Below, piece after piece: positions 34,516-48,070 of a stretch of DNA of 64,000 nt. Numbering within the stretch: position 1 is the stretch's first letter; each line of letters starts with the position of its first letter. Position numbers and translations under genes: made by a program. This stretch comes from Druceiella hillmani (Eukaryota > Arthropoda > Insecta > Lepidoptera > Hepialidae), in NCBI GenBank assembly GCA_039881145.1, contig JAYKKI010000027.1, positions 20,223,001-20,287,000 of the forward strand. The letters are read 5' to 3'. Below the pieces are notes generated by a model that searched no databases, was not told the origin of the DNA, and saw only the letters and a list, made by a program, of their open reading frames with translations.

Positions 34516-35924
34516 AAGATCGAATGGATTTGAACCAAAGGTATTTTTACCGTAGAAACGTGGCAATGTCCTTTTTCGTATTCGCCGGGGGTCAAAAGTT
34601 ATTTTTAGGTAGTATTCGCGATGGTGATTTTTTTATGAAATTTAAGAAATTGTGAAATTATTTACAAATATTAATAATATTTTTAACCCTGTAAATATTT
34701 TGCTTACCCTATATTTTATGACTAATAACTCATGAATTTCTCAAGAATTGTGAGATCCAGAATATTGCTGCAATTTTCCTGTAAATTCGAAGTAAGCTCA
34801 AAGGAATTTTGTTTAAAGTTTATTAGTTAAATTGTTATTTTCATGATTTTAGATTCAATAGTTTCGGAAGTAAAGAGTTATGTTATATTTATATCTACTT
34901 TCACACAATATACCATATGATATAAGAAATTATCAAAAATATTTCGAGTGTTTAATTTGTCCGTTTATTATTTCTAAAATATTAAAATTTCTATAATGTT
35001 TTTATTAAATATATTTCAATATTAATTATTGAGATGTATGAGGTTTGATGTACTTCACAATTATGCTACATTTAAATTTTCGATTCAGATGAGTTCAGAG
35101 AAAAAACGCGTCGAGCAGACAGACAGAGAGACATGAATAATCTTATAGCGGTTTCGTTTTTTTTCTTTTTGAGGCACGAAACCCTTGTTAAATCGAAATG
35201 TTGCCTCGAGAAAAATATGTAAAATTTCGATGTTTTTGTAGATTCCTCGAATATATCGTAGATATAAAGCAAAGTACACAAATGACTGTGAAGACATTTA
35301 TTCTACATCCATGAAACTTTATCCACTTCACCGGTGTAAAGATCTGGTGCAATATCAACGTTTCTATCAACAATTTTTAATATCGTCTTAGACTATAACG
35401 TTCTGCTTACTATATGAGAGTTATTCCGTCATAATATCGCAGTAAATTAATTGATGTCTGAAATTAACAAATTTAGTTTGTTGCTAAAAACTAGACTGTA
35501 AAACATACCCGCATATCGCCATTCGAATATGAGTCTGAGTGAAAAGAAAACGCTTTAAGTATATTATACAGGTCGAGTTTTAGCTGTACATGTTCCGTTT
35601 GTGCGCTGAATTTATGTTGCAAGAAACAACCGATTTCTCTGAACCTGTAAGGAGGAAGTCAAGGTCCCATGACTGAGCGGAAATTGTAAGATCTACGCAT
35701 GTATAAATAAATTAATGTTTATGAAAAGGATAAACAAAAATTAATGTTCTAATCTTGATCCTCACTGAAATTTGAGTTCGTTTATTAGGACGACCAAAAT
35801 TTTATTTATAGATTTTAGTTTAACATCAACAACTTGGAAATAAGCTGAACTATTATCAGCCATTACTGATGTCGCCATAAAAACATACACCATCCACATC
35901 GTAGAGAATTATCTCGCGATGCGT

Positions 35925-36245
35925 AAATCAAACATTTTACAGTCGCCCACATGACATGTAATGTGTTTTGCCGATTCGTAAGTGCGCGAAAGAAAGCCAT
36001 TCATTTCGAAAAGTACTTCACACTGACATTTCTACAAGGGCTCGTAATAAAGCACGAGGCGAGCTAACATGTCCCCAGCGGCCAATATAACCCGCAGACT
36101 GGATGCCGACCGTCTCCGGACCGGACGATCAAACAACGCGCGGTATCATTGTAAATAAGCTTTGACTGTGCTGCTATGTAAATAAGGCGAATAAATAAAG
36201 AGCTAGGCGAGGGCGGTGGTTACAGCAGGGTGGTTTTTCGTAGGA
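35925..36245 (+). repeat. Island I2, copy 3 (R block B)
   Basis: Closely matches I2 of copy A and C, including GCACGAGGCGAGCTAACATG, AACAACGCGCGGTATC and both GTAAATAAG words. Relative to copy A it has a few extra bases around CCGTCTCCGGACCGG. Confidence 0.85.
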
Positions 36246-36810
36246 ACACTGTGGCGAGTGATAAATACCTGGAGCAATGGAGTGAAGAGGTTGAGCGGTT
36301 GGTGTAAATAAGGATGGGAAATGTCCAAGTACGTATTTGACGACAACGTTATGTTGCATTCCTTTTTTTTTTAATACAAGAAGGTCATTTTTCTGAAAGA
36401 GAATGCTTAAAGTTATTCTTTATTCACTTTAGGCAATTTGATAGCACGAAAACAGTAAGAAAAGTTGAATTTCTGTGAAATTTTTTTCCTAATTTTGATC
36501 TTAAAATATTCGAGACTCACGTAGATTCGACCGTAAACGAAAGTGGTTTTAAAAGAAAATTAAGAAAACGATATTTAAATTTGTAAGTTATCGTTCATTG
36601 TACAATAAAGATGGAAACTTCCGATTTTAAAATAAAATCATCCAAGCGGCGGCGTTTTTTAAACTTTGCTTCAAGATTTTAGAATAATTTAATTAGAATA
36701 TTTATACCGAACGACTCGATTTCTCGTCTATTATTCGCTTTTTCAGCTGCACTAATATTATTAGGTTGTTGGCGTGCAGTTTACTTTTTAACTAACCGCA
36801 TAAAAAAAAT

Positions 36811-37214
36811 TAAAACTTGAGATGTGTTAAGGGACACCCGGATGGAACGAAGTTCCTTTCAATTAATTAGTGAAGGAATTGTAATACAATTTTATTTCTT
36901 TTAAGTTATAATAATAATTATTGTGATTATTTTTTATTATTTATTATGTACAAAAAACCTGTATACACTCAACAAAAATAATCGTCGCGACACCACACTG
37001 TTCAATGCGAAATAGAAAGACGAAACGAAAATAACTGGCTTTCTATGAGAGAGAGAGAGACAGACAGAGAAACACGCGCACGCCGCACGGCTTGCAGCGC
37101 GCCCGCTAGCAACTATAGCAAAAAGTGTCGTTACAACTTTTGGTCTTAATTTTTTCCGTCTAGCCCCCTTTCGCAACGCGCGATAAGGAACTTCGTTTCA
37201 ATAAGTTCATTGGA
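36811..37214. mobile_element. MITE-like insertion with GGAACTTCGTT ends
   Basis: GGAACGAAGTTCCTT at 36844-36858 is mirrored by AAGGAACTTCGTTT at 37185-37198. The interior carries GAGAGAGAGAGACAGACAGA and a GC-rich CGCGCACGCCGCACGG stretch. R copy C is uninterrupted at the same point (AACTAACATCATAG to GTCAAAGTCC, about 44431-44471), so this is an insertion of roughly 400 bp in copy B. Exact ends and target duplication are not resolved. Confidence 0.75.
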
Positions 37215-38367
37215 GTCAAAGTCCGCGGTGTTCAGAACCTATGAAATACCATCATTATTTGAAATAACTTTTAATATAGATAAGTAATAGAAGGGAACAA
37301 GATGTGGACGTGATGTACTTGAAGAGAACTTGTCCATAATAATTTGTCGTTGTTTTCATGTACCGCATTATAAGTATAACTAGGTTTGTTTAAAACAAAG
37401 TTATCGTAAAATACGTCTCCGATAATAAAGTTCACCCAGTTGGGATTAACTCATTCGGGAGTAACCAAAAACATATTGCTACGTGCTTGCATTGAAGATT
37501 GCCGATTGCAAATTTGTAGACTACGAATTTATTAACAGAAAGGCTTTTAATTAATTAATTTATTGATTTATTGTCCAAATATTTAAGATTATCTTGTAGG
37601 TTACCAATGTGTATCGACGAAGAAAACAGACAACAATTAAAAATATTAAAGAAAATTCTAACGGAGGACAATATTACAATTAAATTTGAATACGTCCTAA
37701 TTTACTATTAATATATCATATTCTGGTGTACTTGCGAGGTGATAGTTTACAAGATCTATATTATGGCATAATAGGTTGCCTTGATACAGATCAGATCGTG
37801 ACTTGAGTGTAGCAAAGAATTCTGTGCTGTGAACTTTCATATATTTATTTTGGGGCAAAAAGTGATACGCGATATACAAGAATGGCTTAAAAATGTTCAC
37901 GCGCATGTATTTCTATGGGAAAATGAGTAACGTCAAGTCCGCCCAAAATTCGAGAGAATGTCAACTTCTTATATGGAGGATAAAAGAACTTTAGAAGTTT
38001 ATTTGTCCATTTGTTTTTGACCTAATAACTCCGCAACAACGCAATGAACCTATTTAGCAGTTCAAGTTATGGAGTAACTCGTGTCCTTGGCTTTACGCGC
38101 ATGGATACTTATACTATGAAAAGTTGTTTAAGGGGGGAGGGGGGTGAAGGTTTTAAAGGCGAAAAAAAGCATATACACGTTATAGTCTAACATCTGGAGT
38201 ATCTTTAGAAAAATTTTCAATTAAAAATATCAATAAATAAGTCCGTGACAGCGAATCTCTGGGGGCACCTCGAAGAAAAATTGTTATGCGGTGAACTCCA
38301 TAACTCGGATCATTTGAAACAAAAAAATCGAAATGCGTTTCGAAGGTTATATGTTTCCCTAGGTACT

Positions 38368-38484
38368 CGGAGGGAGTTTTTTTTCAATTTTTTTTATTTT
38401 TGGCAGCATTTGGAAGTGGAAAACGTGATTTTAGCTAAACATTTCGGTGAATTTGAAAAAAAATTATAAAAAACTCCCTCTGAT
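38368..38484. repeat. Inverted-repeat-bounded stretch in segmental copy 1
   Basis: CGGAGGGAGTTTTTT and AAAAAACTCCCTCTG face each other across about 90 bp. The whole stretch is missing from copy 2, where a TA tract stands instead, so it may be a small MITE or the ancestral sequence replaced in copy 2. Confidence 0.6.
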
Positions 38485-38662
38485 TACCTGTTGATTTATG
38501 TGTACAAATAATGTTTAAAATTTCAAAAGGATCGATCAAGTAGATTTTGAGTTATAATGTTCACGAACTTCAAAAATGACTTTTTCGAGTAAATCGATTT
38601 AAAGTTTTTTATACTCAAATATCCAAAACTAAGCATCAATAAAAGGGTATAATTTTTTATAC

Positions 38663-39165
38663 TTACACAGAATCATCAGTGCCAGCTCCGTATAGTAAAA
38701 CACTGTCATTCAGGATGTTCAATGCATTTTTTTGCTCTTGTCTACGTTGGATTCTATCCTCTATACTTGTACTTAGGGCTCGTTCGTCCGCACTGGTTAT
38801 TTGTAGTTTGTCAGAAGCGCGCGCCCATTGGTGAGCATTTGGGCCTGTGGAGATGCCCATTTCATTCAAAAAGGACAACAAAGCAAAAAATCCTTCATTG
38901 AAAGTGCATGCTGGTATATTTGCTGCAATATCAACAACGATTGCAGCACCGCTCACTGCTTTTGGGGAAATTTTCTAAATAAGTTGATTGAGACTCTCGT
39001 TGTTATTTTGCGTGAAACCTCCAAGACACAGCTGCAAAAGTGCGTCCTAGCTAAAATCTTCGTAGATTGGCTTTATGGATTCTGTGACATCTATAGGACG
39101 AGCACTGTAGCTGTGAATGTGTCCACAGTATTTGCAGCTACCGCTTACTTCTTCTGCACGGTCTC
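38663..39165 (-). pseudogene. Captured terminal exon of a Mutator-domain protein, copy 1
   Basis: The minus strand encodes GDRAEEVSGNCKYCGHIH, then LQLCLGGFTQNNNESLNQLI, a stop replacing Trp (TAG for TGG), then KISPKAVSGAAIVVDIAA, FNEGFFALLSFLNEMGISTG and a C-terminal tail ending at TAA (38663-38665). The 'TQN.NE.lN.liWk..PK' and 'FN.G' pattern belongs to the Mutator-type domain of uncharacterised insect proteins. An acceptor-like TTGTCAATTCAAG precedes the exon, so genomic DNA including intron edge was copied, not mRNA. No upstream exons are present. Copy 2 at 59076-59578 is intact at the Trp codon but broken elsewhere. The protein's function is not known to me. Confidence 0.75.
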
Positions 39166-39589
39166 CTTGAATTGACAATCAGAAAAATACTATTTAAGAT
39201 GATTTATACAATTATAAAAACCATTAAACAGAAACTAGGGGAAGACTTTGAAGAAAAAAAAAATTGAAACATACCTTGCGTCAATTAACAGTACTGCCTA
39301 TTCTGGTGATGTCTGTTCCTAAAGCAATTTCAGACCGATTTTTGACCCGCCAAATCATTCAATTTAGCTTGCATGGTAACATTTAAGCTAAAAGGTACAA
39401 ATGACTTGAGGGGAAATTTATTTGAGAGCGTTGTGTACTACGCACAATATATTATTTCTAGCTGAGAATATATTTATCAAAATGAAAACTTAGATTTTGG
39501 AAAAGGATAAGGATTTAAATTACTTATTATAATATTTTTGTATTTATTTTTCCTACATGCATATTAAATAAATACTTGTACTTGTAAAG

Positions 39590-39970
39590 TTTTGCAGTCG
39601 AATCACTTTTTTGTTGTAGTTTGTAGTCCCGTTTAATTTAGAATGTAATAGATACCTTAATTCTTCAATCCAAATACATCCACTAAATGTGATCAATATG
39701 GTGGTCAACGGGCAGCGAGAGACTCGAGTGAAGTAAATCGCGCCGCGCACTAAATAAAGATATAGGCCAGCGCTCTGCTCCAATAAACTGTGGCAGAAAA
39801 CAAACGACTGACTGAAATTATTCGCGGAATATATCTTCTTCAGTGGTAATGAAACGCAAATAGATACGGACCATAGTTAACTTTGCACGCAGCTGTATTT
39901 TATGAAGGCTTACGGAGCTAAATGCATTCAAGTGCACTAGAGTGTGTTAATGTTATGCTTAGCGAATTGT
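39590..39970 (+). repeat. Island I1, copy 6 (R block C)
   Basis: Close to copy F (60003-60370) and a little more diverged from A/B: GGTGGTCAACGGGCAGCGAG, GCAGAAAACAAACGACTGAC, AACTTTGCACGCAGCTG and CAAGTGCACTAGAGTG. Confidence 0.85.
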
Positions 39971-42216
39971 ATTCAGATATTTTGAAGCATGTCTGTTTTA
40001 ATAATTCATTAGTATGTACATTTACTAGTGAACTATCTTTTATTTGTGTGGACAGTTTATATGAGGCCTGATTTGGGTAGCGCGATTTAATTTATTAAAA
40101 CGCCATCTATTGTGGCCAGTTGGAAGCGGTATTAACATATACGAGTATCGAAATTTGTTAAATTTGTTGTTTGTAAAAAAGCAATGAAAATATCATAGGG
40201 ATAAGCATTTTATTTATAATTCGATGTAATTAAAGTGAGCAAATAAAAAAGCCATCAAAATATTAAAAGGATAAGTGTTTTCTTAGTAACCTGAAGTAAC
40301 TCAGTTTTGTTTATAATCCAACACTTATTTATAAGGAATGTCTGGACCTAAAGAATTTGTAGAGATCTGGCTTCTTTAAGATTTTAGACAATTTTTAAAA
40401 TTATTTTCATAAAAAAATGTTTTATTTTGCTCAATAAACGGTATCCACTTCCTAATAAATAACTCTCTCTGTTTTTAATATATTGCACATATAACCACCC
40501 TCTTAATGTATACTTTTATGGAATAGATTCATTTCTTACAGTACAGTCAATAAAATTATGTTAGAATATTTAGACCTTCAGACCAAATACTGGGCAAAAC
40601 ATAATTATTAAAAATTACATAATCAAGAAATTTATGGTATTAAATAGTTTCGAAAATGAAATATTTATTTTTATTATGTAAACTCGATCCTCGTCGAAAT
40701 TTTGATCAATAACAATTCTAATGGAATATTTATTAAAAAACGTACTGTGCGTTCCATAATAACATAATCAAACGAATGTTTGTGTAAACAATTTTTTTAC
40801 AAAATTTTTTTAAACTATCCGGAATCTCAATGACTCTGTTTGCAAAACACCGCATGTCGCAAGATGTAAGGGTGCATTTACATTATTTTAGTGGCGACGT
40901 ACGACTAAACCGTTATGGAGTGAATTCAATCTCAGCTCGTAACTCGTTCACAATATTGTTCAAAATAATATTTTTAATGATTACTCTTATCTATAAAATA
41001 TAATAAACATTTCTGTTATAGCGTTATAGTCGAGATGGTAAATGACGAACGGTGTCAAACGACTGTGGTCTGATGGCCTGAATATTAACAATTTATTTAT
41101 TCATTAATACGAAATAGGCGCAACAAATCAAAAAGGGAGGTTTCGCTTGTTAAGAAGGATAGGCGAAACTACTAGAACTACTATGAATATTTATATAGTT
41201 TTTTCCAATAATACATCTTATATATTCCTATAATTCATACCAAACAATCCTGAAAAGTGGTGATGTCAGAAAATCGTTTTCAACATTGGAATTTTATTGA
41301 TATTTTCAAAATCTACGCATTTTGCAAAATAGAAGTGATCAAAATGAAATGCACCGATTAGTACCAAAAGTAATGCACCGATTAGTACCAAAAGTCAAAG
41401 TTAACAAACTAGACAAAAATATTGAATGAATTTGACCCAAAAGCATTTTCACCGTCGATACGCGATAATGATCTTTTCTTGGCCAAAATATATTTTTATA
41501 AGTCGATATTATTTACGACTGTTCATTTTGTTTTTGGAATATAAGTTTTGGAATATAAAATTTAATTTGAATAATTGTAACATACTATTTGCTTTGTGTT
41601 TCTTTTAAATTATTAAATATTATTTTTAATGTTGCAAATATTTAGCCTGCCTTATATTGTATTCCAAAAAAATATGAATCTCTCAAGTACAGTGCGATAC
41701 AGTTTTCCTATAAATTCGAAGTAAGCTCTGAAAATTTTATTTAAAATTTATTAGTTAGTTATCTTCACAGCAAAACTAGGTATGTTAAATAGTTTTGGAA
41801 ACAGAGGGTTATTTATTTTTTTATTTATTTTTCAGCGTATCATTGGAGATATGCTAATTAAAATAGTAAACAAATTTTGTTTAGTATTTTGTTTACTAAA
41901 ATTTCGTAACTACTTTTTGCCAATAAAATAATTTCGTTGTGTTCGTAGATATTTAACTTACACCGCACTATTATATCATAGATATACAACAAAGAACACA
42001 CACGACTGTACATATTTATTCTAAACTAATGAAACTTTATCAACTTCACTGGCGTATAGATTTTGATCAACGTCAACCTTTATATAATTTGTTTTAATAT
42101 TATCGTGTGCACAAGTGACTATAATTTTCTTTTTATTAGACGGGACTTATTCTATCAAAACATCGCAATAAATTAATTAATAGCCTAATGCTGTCAAATT
42201 TAGTTTTATTTATTGC

Positions 42217-43110
42217 TGAATATTTTGTGAAATTTTTTTTCATTATACGTACTGAAGGCTCAAACCAATAGTGTACGTTGTCCTTCATTCGGAGATATTA
42301 TTGCATTTTTCAATTCAACGCTGGATGCTGTGCGCTTAGGGGATTGAGCGCTTAATGGGCAATGTTGCTTTAAAGATTTCGGGCTATTGTGGAATGTTTA
42401 GGTAGCTCGTTATATAATGGAGTATCTTAATACTGTGCCGTCTAATTGGTGCGATGTGATAACTATTCTAGAAATATCGCGAAACTGGAGGTCAGGTTTA
42501 AAAAGTACCTGCTATAGGCGCAAGGATCTACGTGAGATCTACTGCCCCGGGTTAAAGGACCTTTGTTAAAGTGATAATTTGATAGTTATTACTGTGATAT
42601 TATCCTTTTTATTTTATTGCTTATTACATTAGTAAAGAGCGACTGGACGTCTCTCGTTGTGAGTTGGTGGTTTTTTGTAATATTGATTTGAGTTATAAAT
42701 TGTGAGTACACTAGTGTGCGAAGTGTATAATATCGGGTTCTCACTCAGACTTATAGTTAGTGGATACATGATATAAAACAAGTATTGCGTTATTACTATT
42801 TTTAATAAAGAAACAAAGCATTGTGAGATTTGTGATAAAAATAGAAGTTTTTAGTTAAACGTTGATGGAAGTTTTGTGTCGGCAGTAGAGATGGAACAAG
42901 ATTGCATTCATATGATCCTCATAATATGCGAGTAGCGTTCGGATCTTCTCGCTTCAGTTTCACATGACCAATAATTACTTATGAAGCTACTTGTGGAAGC
43001 GATGTAGGAGAAGGGGCCGCCCCCTTCCCCCTTTTCCTAGGGCAGCTTGCTTTGGTGTGATACTCGGACATATGCGTTAACTAAACTTAGTAAACTTAGT
43101 TTCCGTGGAT
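42217..43110 (+). mobile_element. Insertion of about 0.9 kb of unknown type in R copy C
   Basis: R copy B reads TTGCTAAAAACTAGACTG across this point. Copy C reads TTGCTGAA, then about 890 bp, then CCTAAATACTAGAGAG. The same insertion is in copy F (about 62617-63494), so it pre-dates the segmental duplication. It is richer in GC, has GTTATATAATGGAG as a TATA-like word and AATAAAGAAACAAAG as a polyadenylation-like word, and no long open frame. A solo LTR or a LINE 5' region are possible; no TG...CA ends were confirmed. At 43008-43040 copy C alone has an extra C-rich stretch, GGGGCCGCCCCC. Confidence 0.6.
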
Positions 43111-43544
43111 CCTAAATACTAGAGAGTAAACTATACCCATACTTCCATATCGTCACTCAAACATGAGTCTGAGTGAAAAGGAAAGCTTTAAATATATTAT
43201 ACAGGTTGAGTTTTAGCTGTACATCTACCGTTCATACGCTGAATTAATGTTGTAAAAACCAATGGTTTCGTTGAACACCCTGTAAGGAGGTACTTATAGA
43301 TCTTGTGATTTGGTTAAATTGTAAAATTTACGCCCAAATAGAAGAATGGGTGTTTATGAAGTTGATAAAGAAAAAATACTGACATAATTTTAAATCCTAC
43401 TAAAATTGAGTTCATTAATTAGGGTGAACAAAATATTATGTAATGATTTTAGTTTAATATCAATAATTTGCGAACAAGCTTAACCATTTACGGCTGTTAC
43501 TGACGTCGCCATCAAAACTTACATCATCGACATTGCAGAGAATT

Positions 43545-43860
43545 ATCTCTCAATGCGTAAATCAAACATTTTACAGACGCCCACATATCATATAATGTGT
43601 TTTGCCGATTCGTAAGTACGCGAAAGAAAGCCATTAGTTTGGAAAAGTATTTTACACTGACATTTTTATAAAGGCTCGTAATAAAGCACGAGGCGAGCTA
43701 ACATGTCCCCAGTGGCCAATATAACCCGCAGACTGGATGCCGACCGTCTCCGGGTCGGACGATCAAACAACGCGCGGTATCATTGTAAATAAGCTTTGAC
43801 TGTGCTGCTATGTAAATAAGGCGAATAAATAAAGAGCAAGGCGAGGGCGGGGGTTGCGGC
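43545..43860 (+). repeat. Island I2, copy 4 (R block C)
   Basis: Same ordered words as copy A, with GCACGAGGCGAGCTAACATG, CCGACCGTCTCCGGGTCGG and the two GTAAATAAG words. Just downstream (43860-43890) it has a local CCCGCCCTTTCCTTGCTCG extra, which makes an imperfect inverted repeat with the preceding GCAAGGCGAGGGCGGG. Confidence 0.85.
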
Positions 43861-46650
43861 AGGGTGGCTGCAACTCCCGCCCTTTCCTTGCTCGTAGGAA
43901 CACTCTATCGTGTGATAAACACCTGTGGAGTGAAGAGGCTAAGCGAGTGGTGTAAATATGTACGGCGAATGTCCTTGTCAGTGTTTGATGACACATTGTT
44001 GTATTCCTGCTGGTAATTTTTTTTAGTAGAGTAGGTTTAAAGTTATTCCTTAATAAGTTTAAGCAATTTAATAGCATGAAAGCACTAACTAAACTTGATT
44101 TTCTTCGAACAAATTTTTCTTAATTTTAATCTTAAAACGTACGGGACTCACGCAGGATAGACCGATAAACAAAAGTATTTTACGAAATGTTAACAAAACA
44201 ATGTTTCAGCTTGTAAATTTTTATCGATTGTAAACTAAAAATAGTAAAAATTTTAGTTTTTAGAATAAAATCATCCAGTTTTGTTCTGTAGTGGCGGCAC
44301 TTTTTAAATCTCGCTTCAAGATTTTAGAAGACTTTAATTAGAATTTGTTTATAGATCAACTCGTTTTAACGTCTAACATTTGTTTCAGCTGCAGTAATGT
44401 TATTGGATCATTGACGTGCACTTTACTTTTTAACTAACATCATAGAAAGAAGTCCGCTAGTGTCAAAGTCCAGAAGCCACGAATTATCGTTTCTATTTCA
44501 AAGCAGTTTTTGGGGAAATATCTCAGTCACAACTTGAATGATAGGTAGCATTATCTTATTTGAACCACATTGGTATTATAGACCTTCAATTATTGAAATA
44601 TTTATGCCAAAAAGTATCTTAACATAGAAATTCAATTATTTGAAATAACTGTAATTGCATGGACTCAACGATATTTGAAAAAATACTAATCGGTGATTCC
44701 CCACTTCGTTATTCTAGTTCGAATGGTTACTTTCCTTGAGTTGTTTTTTTTAATTTTAAGCCTGGATTTTCAGCGCTCTCTGTAGTGGCAGTTCTTTTTA
44801 TTCACAAAACCATTCAGATGTAAATGGATTTCGTCTTAGAAGACGATTTGAAGTTATGTAGTCACTAAAGTTAGAGAATTTTTCCAGCATGTCATTTGCA
44901 CATACGTATCTTGATTCCAGATCTGCTTTTTTCAAATTTTATCCAAATTAAATATTACACTATCCGCAAAGCAGATAAAGGTTTACGAAGAGAGACATCT
45001 GCACTTACAGACTCTACTTATTATTCGCTCAACGCTTTCGTTAGTACGGAACGATTGCATACGAACTTGAGGTTTAGATTTTTGTGTTAATCTAGAATCA
45101 GTCGATCCACTCTTTAATCTCAAGACTTGCATATACACTGGTTTTGCATAACCTGTATTCCGATCTAAAAAATGCAACGAACAGGCACATAAATTTGAGT
45201 ATTTTTGTGAAATATGCGGACGCAAAAAGTGCTCTGTACTGTGGTGAACTTACTCATCGGGGCTAAAATTGCAAACAGCGCGTTACGCGACAATAACTTT
45301 CGTAAGCCTTCATTATTTCGTTCACTAGATAGAGCGAGACAGAGTGCATTTTTTTGACTGACAGTACATACGCCTTATTATTTTTAGCTTCTAAAAATCA
45401 TAATCAAGTGAAATGAAAATAGAAATTGATTAAATTTTTTATTTTATATTGATTTTGCCAAATAACAAATAATTATTAGCACCGAAAATATTAAAATATT
45501 TTTTGAGTCAGAAAAGGCAATATGTATTAAGGAAAACAATGTACTTAAGGAAAACGTATTGAAAATAATTTTTCATGGTGAACATACACCACATTATAAT
45601 TATATTTATTTAAAACAAAATTATCGTGAAATAGGTTTATGGCTTAATAGATTTAGGAGAAATTCAAAGCATATTTCTATAAGCGTGAATTGCAAACTGC
45701 AGACTTGTTTTGTTGTAATTTATTTATTTATTTACTTATAACCTATACTGAGATGTTTATGAACTCAATTCCATGACAGTGGGTTTTGCCTTGGCTGGGG
45801 AACATATAGTTTTTGCTTGTGAGTTCTCGTATATTTATTTGATGCAAATGCGATATCTCTTAAAAAGAATGGGACAAAACAGTTTTCCGCCCAACAATTT
45901 TTATAAGAAAATGAGCAAAAGTTAAAGCCTTTCGAAATTATGGAAATTTATTACGTCAAAGATAATAGAAGTATGGAATGTGAAATGGAAGTAAACATAT
46001 TATATTTTATATAAGTACTTTAAAAAGTTTTTTGAACTCTCAAACATGACATACCGTGTAGTGGACTTCATATAATGCATTATGATTTTATCTTACAACA
46101 GACAAATGTCTTACACAGAAAAATCCGAGAGCGTGGAAGGATGAGGGCTAGATTTCAGCGACGTGATCATCAAAGGCTGATTGTGAATTGGATCTTACGT
46201 AAAAGTGTGTGACTTCAACGTTTGTCTGTCCATTTATTCTTGAGCAAATAACTGCAAAGATGCAATGAATTCAATTTGGCATATACGTAGTTCAAGTTGA
46301 TGAATAACTCATAGGCAGTTGTCCGTAGCTTCACTCGCCTGCATACTAATACTATGAAAAACTGTTTAAGAGTCACTAATTTAAAAATAAATGTACAAGA
46401 AAACCTGTCAGGCACGAGTAGTACTCGCACAACGCAGGTTTCGCACACATTTAAGCACTTATAAACATTTATATTATTTCTATTATTAATTTTTCATAAC
46501 GCAAATACATTGGCTGCTACATACTTCACTGGCATCAAAACATGGTGCACATTTAAAAAAATATTAGATCTACGCTAATCGCTGTTATCCTACAATATAT
46601 GTGTAGGCTTCTAAAAATTCTTTTTTCTTTATCAATTTAGATTTCGTTAA

Positions 46651-47957
46651 TAAGAGGGGAGAATACATGTTTTTAGTATATTTTTTAATAAATCTTTGAA
46701 GATAAGTATACTAATAAAAAGCAACGGAAATATATGTTTAAAGCCCTAACCACAAGTCCTTTCAACTAATATCCCATATTCAATACGGAATAAAAAAAAT
46801 GAAGTATTTAATTTCATCCACTAAAGTTTCCATGTAAATATTTGTGTGTCAGCATATGTTGTACTACTATGTCAAATTTCAAGTTTCAGCGTCAATCGGT
46901 GTCTGGAAAAATGGCTGCGGCAGAGGGACGAATACATGAGTGATTTCATAAGAGTTCCGCTTTTCTTTTTGTGTTACGAAATCCTGAAAGTTTTCCAATG
47001 CTAATGGAAGTCATGCGCCGTGGTTTTAGTACCAATATCTGTACCAACGCCAAGATCTTGATTATTTATCCTGTCTTTGGTGTAAAAATAATTTTGGTAA
47101 AATTTTCTCGTCCAGCTAATCAATGAAATTGACACAAAAAACATTTTTTTTAAATTACAGAAAGCTGCAGAAATGGTTTACGCTAAGTAAAATACAAAAA
47201 TAAGAAAGTACAAGTTAATAAAGCAATAAACTTTGTGACAAATTTAAATTCTGTAAAAAGTAGCAATAAAAATACACTTTGCCAACATATTACTCTTAAA
47301 TTTTTTCAGTACTTTAATTCGATTTTTCAGAATGGCGTTACCATTAAATTGGTTTCCAGTAAAGAGTAATTTAAATTTTTAACGGATGCGATTAAAATAG
47401 GCGCTAAGACATTAAAGTTTCAGTCAGTATAAAAAATCGAACTCCTTATTAAAGTCATTTTGGGTTCTAAAAGCTGATTGAAATACTTGAATATGTGAAA
47501 ATCTAATGGGCTCTTTGACAATTTCTGAAAAAGTGTTTAAAATTATTCGAAATGTATCTCATAAATCTACGATTGTGATATACTCCCCGAGAAACGTGTT
47601 TCAAGCTGAAAATTTTTTTTTATTGCTTTCATGTAGAGCCCCGCGTCAAAACACTTAGTCTCGTGATATGTAAATTTTAAGATGCTGCAAACAAATAATT
47701 AAATTGAAAAGGTTCCCTTATACACCCTTCCAAATTCTAAAGTAATAAATAAATATTGTGTACGAAATTAAATTTATGGGATCGCGCTATCTTGCTCCCA
47801 CGATTATTAGAAGTTGGCTATCTATAAGTATATTATGATCTGTTTAAAAACATTTTGACGTCATGTGTTCTAATTGACGGTTTATTTGTGTTTCAGTGTT
47901 TAGCCGCATATGTTAATATACAATAATACTTTGATCTCAATTATTAAATAAAAAAAA
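46651..47957. other. Mostly unassigned, one dispersed-repeat tail
   Basis: 46850-46990 carries a diverged GAGTTCCGCTTTTCTTTTTG tail of the same kind as 34435. The remainder to the TA tract is AT-rich with no recognised feature. Confidence 0.4.
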
Positions 47958-47958
47958 A

Positions 47959-48056
<98 letters not shown>

Positions 48057-48070
48057 AATATATATATATC
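47958..48070. repeat. (TA)n microsatellite
   Basis: About 110 bp of TA with a few interruptions, ending in ACACACATAAATATATAT. Confidence 0.95.

Larger units (their letters stand above)
32559..38660 (+). repeat. R block, copy B, and start of segmental duplication copy 1
   Basis: From TCTTATTCTAATCTTAAGAA onward this segment is paralogous to 52647 onward. It holds island I1 (33628), a GACGGACAGACGGACAGG-linked tail (34440), island I2 (35925), a MITE (36811) and a block at 37616-38345 that is shared with 57776-58768. Copy E lacks about 1 kb corresponding to 36650-37616. Confidence 0.8.
39300..46650 (+). repeat. R block, copy C, with diverged downstream part
   Basis: It begins near TCTGGTGATGTCTGTTCC and is paralogous to 59715-64000 at what looks like about 97-98% identity. 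It contains island I1, an insertion of about 0.9 kb (42217-43110) and island I2 (43545). From about 45560 to 46420 it continues as a more diverged relative of 37270-38140 (CACATTATAATTATA, TTTAAAACAAAATTATCGTG, GTCCATTTATTCTTGA). No gene is recognised. Confidence 0.75.
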
